DNA from: Paracoccus marinus
GTDB lineage: Bacteria > Pseudomonadota > Alphaproteobacteria > Rhodobacterales > Rhodobacteraceae
Direction of reading: 5' to 3'
NCBI RefSeq assembly: GCF_007018965.1
Contig: NZ_VJYZ01000001.1
Coordinates: 57,664 to 121,663, forward strand
Length of the DNA: 64,000 nucleotides
Both the position numbers and the translations under genes were made by a program. Position 1 is the stretch's first letter. Each line of letters opens with the position of its first letter. Under the pieces are notes generated by a model, which was not told where the DNA came from, searched no databases, and saw only the letters and a list, made by a program, of their open reading frames with translations. Positions 44,024-53,264 of the stretch are shown one piece after another.

Positions 44024-44450
44024 GTTTTCGCTCCCGATTGATCGCGTCTGCGATCGTCTGCGAACGGCGCCACCGGGCTGGTGTCCGCCGGTTCGGCGCT
44101 GCGCGAGGGCGTGATCGCCACGCGAACTTGCCGATGGCTGACCAACGCGGCGTCATCGCCAACGGATGCATAATTTTTGATGACGGTCGCGCCTTCAGCG
44201 CCGATCCGGGCGGCGACCCAAGGGCGAGCCCTTGACTTTCCATGCATTCTCGACCACATGGATCCGGTCGATGCCTGCTGCCGCGTGAGCAGCCGCGTTC
44301 TCGCGAAGGCCCGGCGCTTCTCAGGTTCCCATGTCACGCAAGGGCTCCGGCGGGTTTCGTATCTGACCCGCACCCTTACGTTGCCGCGCCGTTCCGCATG
44401 GACGGGCGGCCCCGCGCCGTCCGGTACGAGGGCCGGCGCCAGGAAAAGAC
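44024..44450. other. Divergent intergenic region, 427 bases, no gene seen
   Basis: Upstream region shared by the BON gene and the DEAD-box gene. It holds a spaced inverted repeat CGTCATC (44151-44157) / GATGACG (44179-44185) around a short AT-rich patch that could be part of a promoter. No tRNA, no convincing -35/-10 pair, and no open frame with a plausible start. A long leader for the helicase gene is possible. Confidence 0.4.
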
Positions 44451-45932
44451 ATGACCGACACCACCAACGACACGTCCAACGGCAGGTCCAACGCCGGGCG
44501 CTCGCGCGGCGAGCGCGGCGCACCGACCCGCGGCAACCAGGGCGCGGCCCAGCCCCGCGGCGATCGCGGCACCCGCCCCGAAGGCGCGCCGAAAACCCGG
44601 TCCGAGGGCTTCAGCGCCCGCCGCGGCCCCGGCCGCGCCAAGAAGGAACGGGCCGAGGCCGAGCCCTTCGTCCGCCGCGCCATCCCCGACATGGACACGC
44701 CCTTCACCCGCATGGGTATCGACCCGCGCGTGGCGATCAACCTGCCCGACCTTGGCCTGACCGAGCCGACCCCGATCCAGGCGCAGGCGATCCCCGCGCT
44801 GATCGACGGGCGCGACGTCATGGGCCTTGCCCAGACCGGCACCGGCAAGACGGCGGCGTTCAGCCTGCCGATGCTGACCCGGCTTCTGGCCGAGGGCCGC
44901 CGCCCCGAACCCGGCACCTGCCGGGCGCTGATCCTCGCGCCGACGCGGGAACTCGCGACCCAGATCGCCCAGAACGTCGAGGGCTTCGCCCAGGGCACCG
45001 GCATCCGCGCCTTCCGCGTGGTCGGCGGCGCCTCGATCAACGTGCAGGTGGACCGCCTTGCGCGCGGCGTCGACGTGCTGATCGCCACGCCCGGCCGCCT
45101 GATCGACCTGATCGAGCGCCGCGCGATCCGCTTCGACCAGACCCGCTACCTGGTGCTGGACGAGGCCGACCAGATGCTCGACATCGGCTTCATCCACGCG
45201 CTGCGCCGGATCTCTCGCCTGATCCCGGCGGAACGCACGACCATGCTGTTCTCGGCCACCATGCCGAAGCTGATGGAGGAGCTTGCCGAAAGCTACCTGA
45301 CCGATCCGGTCCGCGTGGCGGTGAACCCGCCCGGCAAGGCCGCCGACAAGATCGCGCAAGGGGTCCACTTCGTGAACCAGGGCGACAAGGCCTCGCTGCT
45401 GGCGGATTACCTTGCCAAGCACCCGGGCGAGCTGGCGATCGTGTTCGGGCGCACCAAGCACGGGTCGGAAAAGCTTGCGGTGCTTCTGGACAAGTGGGGC
45501 CACAAGGTCGCCGCGATCCACGGCAACAAGAGCCAGGGGCAGCGTGAGCGTGCCCTGGCCGCGTTCCGCGCCGGCACGACCCATGTGCTGGTCGCGACCG
45601 ACGTGGCGGCCCGTGGCCTCGACATTCCCGAGGTCGCGCATGTCTACAACTTCGACCTGCCGAACGTGCCTGAAAACTATGTCCACCGCATCGGCCGCAC
45701 CGCCCGCGCCGGCCGCGATGGCCGCGCCGTCGCGTTCTGCGCGCCCGCCGAAGTGGGCGAGCTGCGGGCGATCGAAAAGGCGATGAAGTCGCCGATCCCG
45801 GTGATCGGGGGCGAGGCGCCGACCGGGCCGGTCCCCGCCGCGCGCAAGTTCGGCGCCAAGCCCGAGGGCGAGGCGCGCAAGCGCCCGGCGCGGCGGCCGT
45901 CGCGCGCGCCGCGGTCGGCAGGTCGCGGCTGA
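44451..45932 (+). CDS. DEAD-box RNA helicase, RhlE-like (493 aa)
   Basis: ATP-dependent RNA unwinding enzyme. A basic, disordered N-terminus of about 80 residues precedes the core. Motifs are: Q motif LGLTEPTPIQAQ near 101, AQTGTGKT at 127-134, PTRELATQ near 167, DEAD in LVLDEADQMLDIGF, SAT in LFSATMPKL, and HRIGRTARAGRDG in motif VI. The C-terminus is a basic KRPARRPSRAPRSAGRG tail, as in RhlE. AGGAAAAGAC precedes the ATG. Followed by a strong terminator. Cold-shock regulation is common for such genes but is not shown here. Confidence 0.93.
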   Translation: MTDTTNDTSNGRSNAGRSRGERGAPTRGNQGAAQPRGDRGTRPEGAPKTRSEGFSARRGPGRAKKERAEAEPFVRRAIPDMDTPFTRMGIDPRVAINLPDLGLTEPTPIQAQAIPALIDGRDVMGLAQTGTGKTAAFSLPMLTRLLAEGRRPEPGTCRALILAPTRELATQIAQNVEGFAQGTGIRAFRVVGGASINVQVDRLARGVDVLIATPGRLIDLIERRAIRFDQTRYLVLDEADQMLDIGFIHALRRISRLIPAERTTMLFSATMPKLMEELAESYLTDPVRVAVNPPGKAADKIAQGVHFVNQGDKASLLADYLAKHPGELAIVFGRTKHGSEKLAVLLDKWGHKVAAIHGNKSQGQRERALAAFRAGTTHVLVATDVAARGLDIPEVAHVYNFDLPNVPENYVHRIGRTARAGRDGRAVAFCAPAEVGELRAIEKAMKSPIPVIGGEAPTGPVPAARKFGAKPEGEARKRPARRPSRAPRSAGRG

Positions 45933-45968
45933 TCGCCCGAACCATCGGACCAACTACCCCCCAACCTT

Positions 45969-45996
45969 AAAGGGCCGCGTTCACGCGGCCCTTTTT
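45969..45996 (+). terminator. Rho-independent terminator after the helicase gene
   Basis: Stem AAAGGGCCGCG (45969-45979), loop TTCA, CGCGGCCCTTT (45984-45994), with five T in all. It lies 37 bases after the helicase stop and 50 before the thymidine kinase gene. The A-run on the other side could also stop minus-strand transcription. Confidence 0.88.
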
Positions 45997-46046
45997 CATC
46001 GCCGCAGCGACTTGCCAGCCGCGACCCCGGCGCGCTAACCCGCGCC

Positions 46047-46619
46047 ATGGCGAAACTGTATTTCCACTATTCCACGATGAACGCGGGCAAAAGCACGCTG
46101 CTGCTGCAAGCATCGCACAACTACCGCGAACGCGGCATGGCGACGCTGTTGCTGACGGCGGCGCTCGACACCCGCGCGGGTCCCGGCCGGATCGGCAGCC
46201 GCATCGGCATCGGCGCCGACGCGACCCCCTTCTGGCCCGACACCGACCTGTTCGCGCTGATCGAGGCCGAAGGGCGCGGCGTGGCCTGCGTCTTTGTGGA
46301 CGAGGCGCAGTTCCTGACCCCGGCGCAGGTCTGGCAGCTGGCCCGCGTCGCAGACGACCTGCGGATCCCGGTCATGGCTTACGGGCTGCGGGTGGACTTC
46401 AAGGGCCAGCTGTTCCCCGGCTCGGCCGAGCTGCTGGCGCTGGCCGACGACCTGCGCGAGGTCCGCACCATCTGCCATTGCGGGCGCAAGGCCACGATGG
46501 TGGTGCGGCGCGGGCCGGACGGGCAGGTCCTGCATGACGGCGCGCAGATCCAGATCGGCGGGAACGAGACCTACGATTCGCTTTGCCGCCGCCACTGGCG
46601 CGAGGCGATGGGGATGTGA
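46047..46619 (+). CDS. tdk: Thymidine kinase (190 aa)
   Basis: Salvages thymidine to dTMP. Type II (zinc) thymidine kinase: P-loop STMNAGKST near 9-17, CVFVDEAQFLT near 81 (Walker B), YGLRVDFKGQLFPGS near 112 (lasso/substrate region), and zinc ligands in ICHCGRKAT and LCRRHW. The start MAKLYFHYSTMNAGKST is standard. Placed between two terminator-separated genes. Confidence 0.96.
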   Translation: MAKLYFHYSTMNAGKSTLLLQASHNYRERGMATLLLTAALDTRAGPGRIGSRIGIGADATPFWPDTDLFALIEAEGRGVACVFVDEAQFLTPAQVWQLARVADDLRIPVMAYGLRVDFKGQLFPGSAELLALADDLREVRTICHCGRKATMVVRRGPDGQVLHDGAQIQIGGNETYDSLCRRHWREAMGM

Positions 46620-46763
46620 ACGCCCGCGTCGGTCCCGTCCCGCGGCCGCGTTCAGGAAATCTTCACGACCTCCATGCCACAACTCGCCCGTCGATTGCGA
46701 CCGGGGCCGCGCTGCGTTAACCCTGTCGGCATGCCGGCAAAGGCCGAACCGAAGGACTGTCCC

Positions 46764-47933
46764 ATGCGCCCGTTACCGTCACGCCGTCTCGCCGCCGCCC
46801 CTATTCTGGCGCTGCTTCTGGCGCTGGCTCCGGCCGCCCGGGCGTTCGACACCAACGCACGCGAGGCATGGGTCTATGACATTTCAACCGGCACCGTGCT
46901 GATGGAAAAGGACGCGGACGTCGCGCGCCCGCCCGCGTCGATGTCCAAGCTGATGACCGTCTACATGCTGTTCGAGGCGGTTCACGAAGGCCGCGTGTCG
47001 ATGGACACGCAGTTCCCCGTGTCGACCAAGGCCCGCCAGATGGAAGGGTCGACGATGTTCCTGAACGAACGCGACCGGCCCACCGTCGAGGAGCTGATAA
47101 AGGGCATTATCGTCCTGTCCGGGAACGACGCCTGCGTGGTCGTGGCCGAGGGGCTGGCGGGCACCGAACAGGCCTTTGCCCGACTGATGAATGACCGGGC
47201 AAAGGCGCTGGGGCTGACGAACTCGCATTTCGTGAACGCCTCGGGCTGGCCCGCGCCGGGTCACGAGATGTCGGCCCACGACCTGGGAATGCTGGGCCTG
47301 CACCTGATCCAGGACTTCCCCGAGCTCTACAAGAACTTCGCGGTAACCGAATACCCCTATGACAACCGCGCGCCCGCGAACCGCTACAACCGCAACCCGC
47401 TGCTCGACCTCGGGATCGGCGCGGACGGGCTGAAGACCGGCCACACCGCCGAGGCGGGATACGGGCTGGTCGGATCGGCGGTTCAGGACGGGCGCCGCAT
47501 CGTCTTTGCGATTGGTGGCCTGCCGTCCGACACCGCGCGGGCCGAGGAATCCGAGCGGATCGTCAACTGGGCCTTCCGGCAGTTCACCATGCGCACGCTG
47601 GTGCCCAAGGGCGAAACGGTGGCGACCGCCCCGGTGTGGCTGGGCGAGCGGTCGAAGGTGGACCTGACCACGCCCGAGGGCGTCAACGTCCTGATCCCCG
47701 CCGGTGCCGAAAGCGGCGTCACCGCCGAGGCGGTGTTCCAGGGCCCGATCGAGGCGCCGGTCCGCGCCGGTCAGAAGCTGGGCGATCTGGTCGTGACGAT
47801 CCCCGGCACCGAAGGCGCGCGCCTGCCGCTTCTCGCCGCAAGCGACGTGCCGCGCGCGGGCGTGGTGGGCCGCTTGCAGGGCGCCGCGATGCGCCTGGGC
47901 CGGCGCGCGGTCGATGCGGCCGTCGGCAGCTGA
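46764..47933 (+). CDS. D-alanyl-D-alanine carboxypeptidase, PBP5/6 type (389 aa)
   Basis: Trims the terminal D-Ala from peptidoglycan stem peptides. Signal peptide MRPLPSRRLAAAPILALLLA and ARA before FDTNAREAW. Catalytic motifs: S59-M-S-K62 in PPASMSKLM, S119-G-N121 in VLSGNDACV, and K224-T-G226 in DGLKTGHTAEAG. The second PBP5 domain follows (VPKGETVATAPVWLGE and on), ending in a short amphipathic region (LQGAAMRLGRRAVDAAVG) that could sit on the membrane. tmk follows by 10 bases. Confidence 0.94.
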   Translation: MRPLPSRRLAAAPILALLLALAPAARAFDTNAREAWVYDISTGTVLMEKDADVARPPASMSKLMTVYMLFEAVHEGRVSMDTQFPVSTKARQMEGSTMFLNERDRPTVEELIKGIIVLSGNDACVVVAEGLAGTEQAFARLMNDRAKALGLTNSHFVNASGWPAPGHEMSAHDLGMLGLHLIQDFPELYKNFAVTEYPYDNRAPANRYNRNPLLDLGIGADGLKTGHTAEAGYGLVGSAVQDGRRIVFAIGGLPSDTARAEESERIVNWAFRQFTMRTLVPKGETVATAPVWLGERSKVDLTTPEGVNVLIPAGAESGVTAEAVFQGPIEAPVRAGQKLGDLVVTIPGTEGARLPLLAASDVPRAGVVGRLQGAAMRLGRRAVDAAVGS

Positions 47934-47943
47934 CCGGCGGCGC

Positions 47944-48567
47944 ATGTTCATCAGCCTTGAAGGCATCGACGGGTCCGGCAAATCGACGCAGGCCCGCCTG
48001 CTGGCCGACCACATCCGCGACACGGGCCGCGAGGTGGTGCTGACGCGCGAACCCGGCGGCTCGCCGGGTGCCGAGGAAATCCGCCGTTTGCTGGTCGAGG
48101 GCGCGAGCGAACGCTGGTCGGCCGAAACCGAGCTTCTGCTGTTCACCGCCGCCCGGCGCGACCATCTGGAGCGCACGATCCGGCCCGCGCTCGCACGCGG
48201 CGCGGTGGTCGTCAGCGACCGTTTCGCCGATTCCTCGCGCGTCTATCAGGGGACCGCGCGCGCCGACCTGCGCGGCCAGGTGGACCGGCTTCACGCGCTG
48301 ATGATCGGGGTCGAGCCCGACCTGACGCTGGTGATCGACGCCGATCCCGAAACGGCACTGGGCCGCGGCAAGGCCCGGAACGCGGGCGAGGACAGGTTTG
48401 AAAACATGGGCCTGCCGTTTCAGTCGCGGCTGCGGGCGGGTTTCCTTGCGCTCGCGGCCGAGGCGCCGGACCGGGTCCGGGTGATCGACGGCCGCGGCGG
48501 CGTGGATGACGTCGCAGCCCGCGTCCGCGCCGCCGTGGACGCGGTCGCCCCCGCCCCGCGCGCATGA
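47944..48567 (+). CDS. tmk: Thymidylate kinase (207 aa)
   Basis: Converts dTMP to dTDP. P-loop EGIDGSGKSTQ near 6-16, LTREPGGSPGAEEIRRL near 38, VVSDRFADSSRVYQG near 88 with the DR motif. ATG 47944 chosen because MFISLEGIDGSGKST is the family start. Its stop overlaps the holB ATG. The order tmk-holB-tatD-MBL is conserved in alphaproteobacteria. Confidence 0.96.
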   Translation: MFISLEGIDGSGKSTQARLLADHIRDTGREVVLTREPGGSPGAEEIRRLLVEGASERWSAETELLLFTAARRDHLERTIRPALARGAVVVSDRFADSSRVYQGTARADLRGQVDRLHALMIGVEPDLTLVIDADPETALGRGKARNAGEDRFENMGLPFQSRLRAGFLALAAEAPDRVRVIDGRGGVDDVAARVRAAVDAVAPAPRA

Positions 48568-49652
48568 CCGACGCCCCGCCACCCGAGGCCGACCGGGTCC
48601 CCGGCGCGCCCCACCCGCGCGAAACCCCGCGCGTGCTGGGACACGACGATGTCGTGGCCGAGTTCGTGGCCGCCGCACGGTCGAACCGCCTGCACCACGC
48701 GTGGCTTCTGACCGGGCCGCGCGGCACGGGCAAGGCGACGCTTGCCTGGGCCATCGCCCGCTGGCTTCTCGCAGGCGGCGAAACCGACGACCTGACCGTT
48801 CCGCCCGACCACCCGGTCGCGCGCCGCATCGCCGCGATGTCCGAGCCGCGGCTGCATCTCGTCCGCCGCCCGGTGGACGACAAGACGAACCGCCTGCGGT
48901 CCGAGATCACGGTGGACGAGGTCCGCAAGCTTCTGTCGTTCTTTCACATGAGCGCGGCCGAGGGCGGGCGCCGGATCGCGATCGTGGATGCCGCGGACGA
49001 ACTGAACACCGCCGCCGCCAACGCGCTGCTCAAGATGCTGGAAGAGCCGCCGGCGGACGCGCTGATCCTGCTGATCGCGCACCAGCCCGCGCGGCTTCTG
49101 CCCACGATCCGGTCGCGCTGCCGCACCCTGCGCCTGTCCCCGCTGACGCCCGAGACGATGGCGCAGGCGATGGAACCGCTTGAGATCGAGGGCGATCCGG
49201 TCCAACTCGCGGCGCTGGCGGATGGATCGGTGGGCGAGGCGCTGCGGCTGTCGGGGCAGGATGGGCTTGCGGTGTACCAGTCGATCGTGGACCTGTTCGC
49301 CACCCTGCCCCGTTTCGACCGCGCCCGCGCCGCCGCGCTCGCCGATGTGGCCGGTGGCCGCCCGGGCGCCGACGGCGATCCGTTCGATCTTGTGATCACG
49401 CTTCTCGACCGCTTCCTGACCCGCACGGCGCGCGCCGGGCTGATGGGCGCGCCGCTGGTGCAGGCGGCGCGGGGCGAGGCCGAGCTGATGGCGCGGATCG
49501 CGCCCGACGACCGCGCCGCGCGCGCCTGGGCCGCCGCGCAGGCCGAGCTTTCGGCGCGCGCGCGCCGCGGCCGGGCGGTCAACCTTGACCCTTCCGCGCT
49601 GGTCATGGATATGCTCGTGACGCTTGCACAGGCCCCGCTCGCCGAGGCGTAG
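48564..49652 (+). CDS. holB: DNA polymerase III subunit delta' (362 aa)
   Basis: Clamp-loader subunit. AAA+ domain with GPRGTGKAT near 53, sensor/arginine-finger region TIRSRCRTLRLSPL near 188-201, and NAANALLKMLEEPP near 150. The N-terminal PRVLGHDDVVAEFVAAARSN and NRLHHAWLLTG are typical of alphaproteobacterial HolB. Zn-binding cysteines of the gamma/tau type are not seen. Confidence 0.93.
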   Translation: MTDAPPPEADRVPGAPHPRETPRVLGHDDVVAEFVAAARSNRLHHAWLLTGPRGTGKATLAWAIARWLLAGGETDDLTVPPDHPVARRIAAMSEPRLHLVRRPVDDKTNRLRSEITVDEVRKLLSFFHMSAAEGGRRIAIVDAADELNTAAANALLKMLEEPPADALILLIAHQPARLLPTIRSRCRTLRLSPLTPETMAQAMEPLEIEGDPVQLAALADGSVGEALRLSGQDGLAVYQSIVDLFATLPRFDRARAAALADVAGGRPGADGDPFDLVITLLDRFLTRTARAGLMGAPLVQAARGEAELMARIAPDDRAARAWAAAQAELSARARRGRAVNLDPSALVMDMLVTLAQAPLAEA

Positions 49653-49712
49653 GCGACCGCAAGCCCGACGACCCACGGCGCCCCCGCCGACCAGATGCCA
49701 CCAAAGGCCGCC

Positions 49713-50567
49713 ATGACCGATCCGCAGACCGACCCGGCGGCGCCGGACGCCCCGCCCGCGCTCGTCGACAGCCATTGCCACCTCGATTTTCCCGACTTCG
49801 CGGACGAACGGGACCAGATCGTCGCCCGCGCCCGCGAAGCCGGAGTGACGCGCATGGTCACGATCTGCACGCGGCTGCGGCTCGAACCTTCGGTCCGCGC
49901 CATCGCCGAGGCGCATGAAGGTATCTTCTACGCCGCCGGCACCCATCCGATGCAGGCCGCCGAAGAGCCGATGACCACGGTCGAGGAACTGGTCGCCCTG
50001 TCCGCGCACCCCAGGTTCGTGGGCCTGGGCGAAACCGGCCTCGATTACCACTACACCGCCGAAAGCGCCGCCTTGCAGGCCGAAAGCCTGGCCATCCACA
50101 TCGAGGCCGCGCGCCGGACCGGGCTGCCGCTCATCATCCACTCGCGCGACGCCGACGACGACATGGCGCGGATCCTGTCGACCGAGCACGCGGCGGGTGC
50201 GTTTTCCTGCGTGATGCACTGCTACAGCTCGGGTCCCGCGCTGGCCGAAACCGCCCTCGGGCTCGGCTTCTACCTGTCGATGTCGGGGATCGCGGCCTTT
50301 CCGCGCTCGACCGAGCTGCGCGAGATCTTCGCGGCCGCCCCGGTTGACCGCATCCTCGTCGAAACCGACGCGCCGTTCCTCGCCCCGCCCCCGTTCCGCG
50401 GCAAGCGCAACGAACCCGCGCATGTCGTCCACACCGCGCGCGCGGGCGCGGCGCTGTTCGAGATGACCGAGGCCGCGTTCGCCGCCCAGACCAGCGCCAA
50501 CTTCGACCGCCTGTTCGCCAAGGCGGCCGCGCACCCGGACTCCGCCGCGCTGGCCCGTCGCGCATGA
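49713..50567 (+). CDS. TatD family metal-dependent hydrolase (284 aa)
   Basis: Putative deoxyribonuclease of the TatD/YcfH group. Metal ligands: DSHCHLDFPDFADE near the start, GLGETGLDYHY near 110, IIHSRDADDD near 140, HCYSSGPALA near 167 and VETDAPFLAPPPFRGKRNEP near 215. ATG 49713 has AAAGG five bases upstream; an in-frame ATG at 49695 lacks a ribosome binding site. Overlaps the next gene by 4 bases. Confidence 0.93.
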   Translation: MTDPQTDPAAPDAPPALVDSHCHLDFPDFADERDQIVARAREAGVTRMVTICTRLRLEPSVRAIAEAHEGIFYAAGTHPMQAAEEPMTTVEELVALSAHPRFVGLGETGLDYHYTAESAALQAESLAIHIEAARRTGLPLIIHSRDADDDMARILSTEHAAGAFSCVMHCYSSGPALAETALGLGFYLSMSGIAAFPRSTELREIFAAAPVDRILVETDAPFLAPPPFRGKRNEPAHVVHTARAGAALFEMTEAAFAAQTSANFDRLFAKAAAHPDSAALARRA

Positions 50568-51364
50568 TCCGGGCGACGATCCTCGGCTGCGGCTCGTCGG
50601 GCGGCGTTCCGCGCCTCGGCGGGCACTGGGGCGCCTGCGACCCCGCGAACCCCAGGAACCGCCGCCGCCGCTGCTCGCTGCTGGTCGAACGCGACGGCCC
50701 CGGCGGGACCACCCGGCTGCTGGTCGATACCGGCCCCGACCTGGTCCCGCAGCTGACCGACGCGGGCGTGGGGGTGCTGGACGCGGTCGTCTGGACCCAT
50801 CCCCACGCCGACCACATCCACGGCATCGACGACCTGCGCCAGATCACCCACAACACCGGCGGGGTGCTGCCGGGCTGGGCCGACGCCGCCACGACGCGGG
50901 CGCTGCAGACCCGCTTTGGCTATATCTTCCACACGCCGCCGGGCTCGTCCTATCCGCCCATCGTCGCCCTGAACCTGATCGAGGGCGCGTTCGCCGTGGA
51001 CGGCGCGGGCGGTGCGATCGAGGTCCTGCCGATCGAGGTCACGCACGGCAACATCACGGCGCTGGGGCTGAAGATCGGCGGCGATGACGGTCGCGCGCTC
51101 GTCTACCTGCCCGACGTGAACGGCATCCCGGATGCGGCCTGGCCCGCGATCATGGACGCCGACATCTTCATCTGCGACGCGCTGCGCCGCGTGCCCCACC
51201 CCTCGCACGCGCATCTGGACCTGACGCTCGGCTGGATCGAGCGGTCGCGGGCGCGGCGGGCGGTCATCACCAACATGCACATCGATCTCGACTACGAGGC
51301 GGTGATGGCGGAAACGCCCGACCATGTCGTCCCCGCGCATGACGGGCTGGTGCTGACGCTTTGA
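50564..51364 (+). CDS. MBL-fold metallo-hydrolase, PhnP-like (266 aa)
   Basis: Metallo-beta-lactamase fold enzyme. ILGCGSSGGVPRLGGHWGAC near 5-24 and the metal motif WTHPHADHIHGIDDLR near 78 are characteristic. VTHGNITALGLKIGG and YLPDVNGIPD follow, with AHLDLTLGWIE and MHIDLDYE near the end supplying further ligands. Members hydrolyse cyclic phosphodiesters or related esters; substrate here unknown. Conserved partner of tatD in this operon. Confidence 0.9.
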   Translation: MIRATILGCGSSGGVPRLGGHWGACDPANPRNRRRRCSLLVERDGPGGTTRLLVDTGPDLVPQLTDAGVGVLDAVVWTHPHADHIHGIDDLRQITHNTGGVLPGWADAATTRALQTRFGYIFHTPPGSSYPPIVALNLIEGAFAVDGAGGAIEVLPIEVTHGNITALGLKIGGDDGRALVYLPDVNGIPDAAWPAIMDADIFICDALRRVPHPSHAHLDLTLGWIERSRARRAVITNMHIDLDYEAVMAETPDHVVPAHDGLVLTL

Positions 51365-52305
51365 GCGTTCTGTTCACCGTCATCCTGCCGGTCTTCGTCG
51401 TGCTGGGTTACGGCTACGTCGTCGCCTGGCGCGGGATGCTGACCGAGGCCGCGATCGACGCGCTGATGCGGTTCGCGCAGAACTTCGCCGTGCCCGTCCT
51501 GCTGTTCGCTCAGGTCGCGCGGCTGGATCTTGCCACGAACTTCAACCCCTGGACCTGGGTCGCCTTCTATTCCGGCGCGTTCGTCGCCTTCCTGCTGGCG
51601 TGGGCCGTGTCGATCAGGGTCCTGCGGCGCAGCCCCGAGGATGCGGTCGCGATCGGGTTCGCCGCGTTCTTTTCCAACTCGCTGCTGCTCGGCATCCCGA
51701 TCATGGAACGCGCCTACGGGACCGACGCGCTGGCCGGGAACGTGGCCATCATCGCGATCCATTCGCCGCTGCTCTACACCTTCGGGATCACGATGATGGA
51801 GGTGACGCGGGCGCGCGGGCAAAGCATGTCGCGCGGCCGGATCGCGATGCGGGCGCTGTCGGGGGTGCTGCACACGCCGCTGATCATCGGCATCCTGTGC
51901 GGGGCGGCGATGAACGTGCTGCTGCGGATGGGGCTGGTCATGCCACAGGGGTTCTGGGACGCGGCCGACATGATGTCGCGCGCGGCCCTGCCCACGGCGC
52001 TGTTCGGGCTTGGCGGTATCCTGTTCCGCTATCGGCCGGAAGGTGACGGCTGGGCGATCGCGCTGGTCTGCGGCTGTTCGCTGGTGATCCACCCGGTCAT
52101 CACCTTCACGCTGGGCCACCTGTTCCAGCTGCCGGTGCCCGCGCTCCGCTCGGCGGTGGTGACGGCCAGCATGGCGCCGGGCGTGAACGCCTATCTGTTC
52201 TCGGCGATCTACGGGTCGGCGAAGCGGGTCACGGCCTCGGCGGTGCTGGTCTCGACCGCGCTGTCGATGCTCAGCATCTGGTTCTGGCTGTCCGTCCTGC
52301 CCTGA
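51361..52305 (+). CDS. AEC (auxin efflux carrier) family transporter (314 aa)
   Basis: Membrane protein with about ten hydrophobic segments: VLFTVILPVFVVLGYGYVVA at the N-terminus, FAVPVLLFAQVARL near 43 with the conserved Pro, and FFSNSLLLGIPIMERAYG near 100. The last third (PVPALRSAVVTASMAPGVNA) is also typical. These carriers move organic acids or similar small molecules. The start is TTG at 51361, overlapping the stop of the upstream gene; no ATG fits better. Confidence 0.88.
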   Translation: MSVLFTVILPVFVVLGYGYVVAWRGMLTEAAIDALMRFAQNFAVPVLLFAQVARLDLATNFNPWTWVAFYSGAFVAFLLAWAVSIRVLRRSPEDAVAIGFAAFFSNSLLLGIPIMERAYGTDALAGNVAIIAIHSPLLYTFGITMMEVTRARGQSMSRGRIAMRALSGVLHTPLIIGILCGAAMNVLLRMGLVMPQGFWDAADMMSRAALPTALFGLGGILFRYRPEGDGWAIALVCGCSLVIHPVITFTLGHLFQLPVPALRSAVVTASMAPGVNAYLFSAIYGSAKRVTASAVLVSTALSMLSIWFWLSVLP

Positions 52306-52307
52306 CC

Positions 52308-53261
52308 TCAGGACGGGGTGACGCCGCGCAGCTTTTCGCCGCGCCGCCGCAGCAGCTCGACTGCCGCCAGCAGCGCCACGGAAAAGATCACCAGCAGCGT
52401 CGCCACGGCGAGGATCGCGGGGCTGATCTGGTCGCGGATCCCGCTCCACATCTGGCGCGGGATGGTCTGCTGGTCGGGGCCGGCGATGAACAGCACCGCC
52501 ACCACCTCGTCGAACGAGGTGACGAACGCGAACAGCGCCCCCGACACCACGCCCGGCAGGATCAGCGGCATGACGATGCGAAAGAACGTGCGCCGCGGCC
52601 CCGCGCCCAGCGACGCCGCGGCGCGCGCAAGCGACTGGTCGAACCCGATCAGCGTCGCCGTCACGGTGATGATGACGAACGGAATGCCGAGGATCGCGTG
52701 GGCCATGATGACGCCAACGTAGGTCCCCGCGAGCTTGCCGCAGGTGACGCTGGCGCCGACCAACCCCAGCATCCCGCAGGGGTTCGAATAGAAGAAGAAC
52801 ATCCCCGTCGCCGTGATGATGATGGGCACGATCATGGGCGAGATCAGCAGCGCCATGATGAGCCGCCGGAACGGCATCTCGGGCCGCGCGAGCCCCAGAG
52901 CCGCCAGCGTCCCCAGCACCGTGGCCAGCACCGTCGAGGCGACCCCGATGATGAGCGAGTTCTTGGCCGCATTCACCCACTTTGAATTCGCCCACATGTC
53001 CGCCCACCAGGCCGCGCCGCGCGGCGCGTCGGGGTTCGCCATGCCGAAGGTCAGCAGGCTGTCGTACCAGCGCAGCGACCAGCCGTCGGGGTCGAGGGAC
53101 AGCATCTCGCGGGTGAACGTGAAGAACTTCTCGGCGTTGAAGGACAGCGGGATCACCACGACGATCGGCGCGATCAGGAACACGAACACCGCCGTGCAGA
53201 TGCCGAGGTAGATCCAGCGCCAGGCGCGCTCCGCCGTCGTCGCGTAGGTCGGAAGCGCCAT
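52308..53261 (-). CDS. Polyamine-type ABC transporter permease, PotC-like (317 aa)
   Basis: Membrane subunit with six to seven hydrophobic segments, starting WIYLGICTAVFVFLIAPIVV. The coupling loop is DQSLARAAASLGAGPRRTFF near 215, and SFDEVVAVLFIAGPD is a PotC hallmark. Last gene of the importer; the start is 3 bases after the PotB-like stop. Confidence 0.9.
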   Translation of the reverse strand: MALPTYATTAERAWRWIYLGICTAVFVFLIAPIVVVIPLSFNAEKFFTFTREMLSLDPDGWSLRWYDSLLTFGMANPDAPRGAAWWADMWANSKWVNAAKNSLIIGVASTVLATVLGTLAALGLARPEMPFRRLIMALLISPMIVPIIITATGMFFFYSNPCGMLGLVGASVTCGKLAGTYVGVIMAHAILGIPFVIITVTATLIGFDQSLARAAASLGAGPRRTFFRIVMPLILPGVVSGALFAFVTSFDEVVAVLFIAGPDQQTIPRQMWSGIRDQISPAILAVATLLVIFSVALLAAVELLRRRGEKLRGVTPS

Positions 53262-53264
53262 GCC

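Noticed and set aside
42959..44041. Ala/Val-rich plus-strand frame opposite the BON gene
   Set aside because: It is the mirror of the G-Y-G repeat coding (Ala-Val-Ile repeats from antisense codons) and has no ribosome binding site. The BON frame has a strong ribosome binding site, a folded domain and a terminator.
44151..44185. Inverted repeat CGTCATC/GATGACG upstream of the BON gene as an operator
   Set aside because: Arms are only 7 bases with a 21-base gap and no promoter element in register; kept only as a note in the intergenic entry.
46717..46720. TTAAC half-site before the D,D-carboxypeptidase gene (others near 4652 and 36395) as CtrA boxes
   Set aside because: No second TTAA at the required 7-base spacing; single half-sites are expected by chance.
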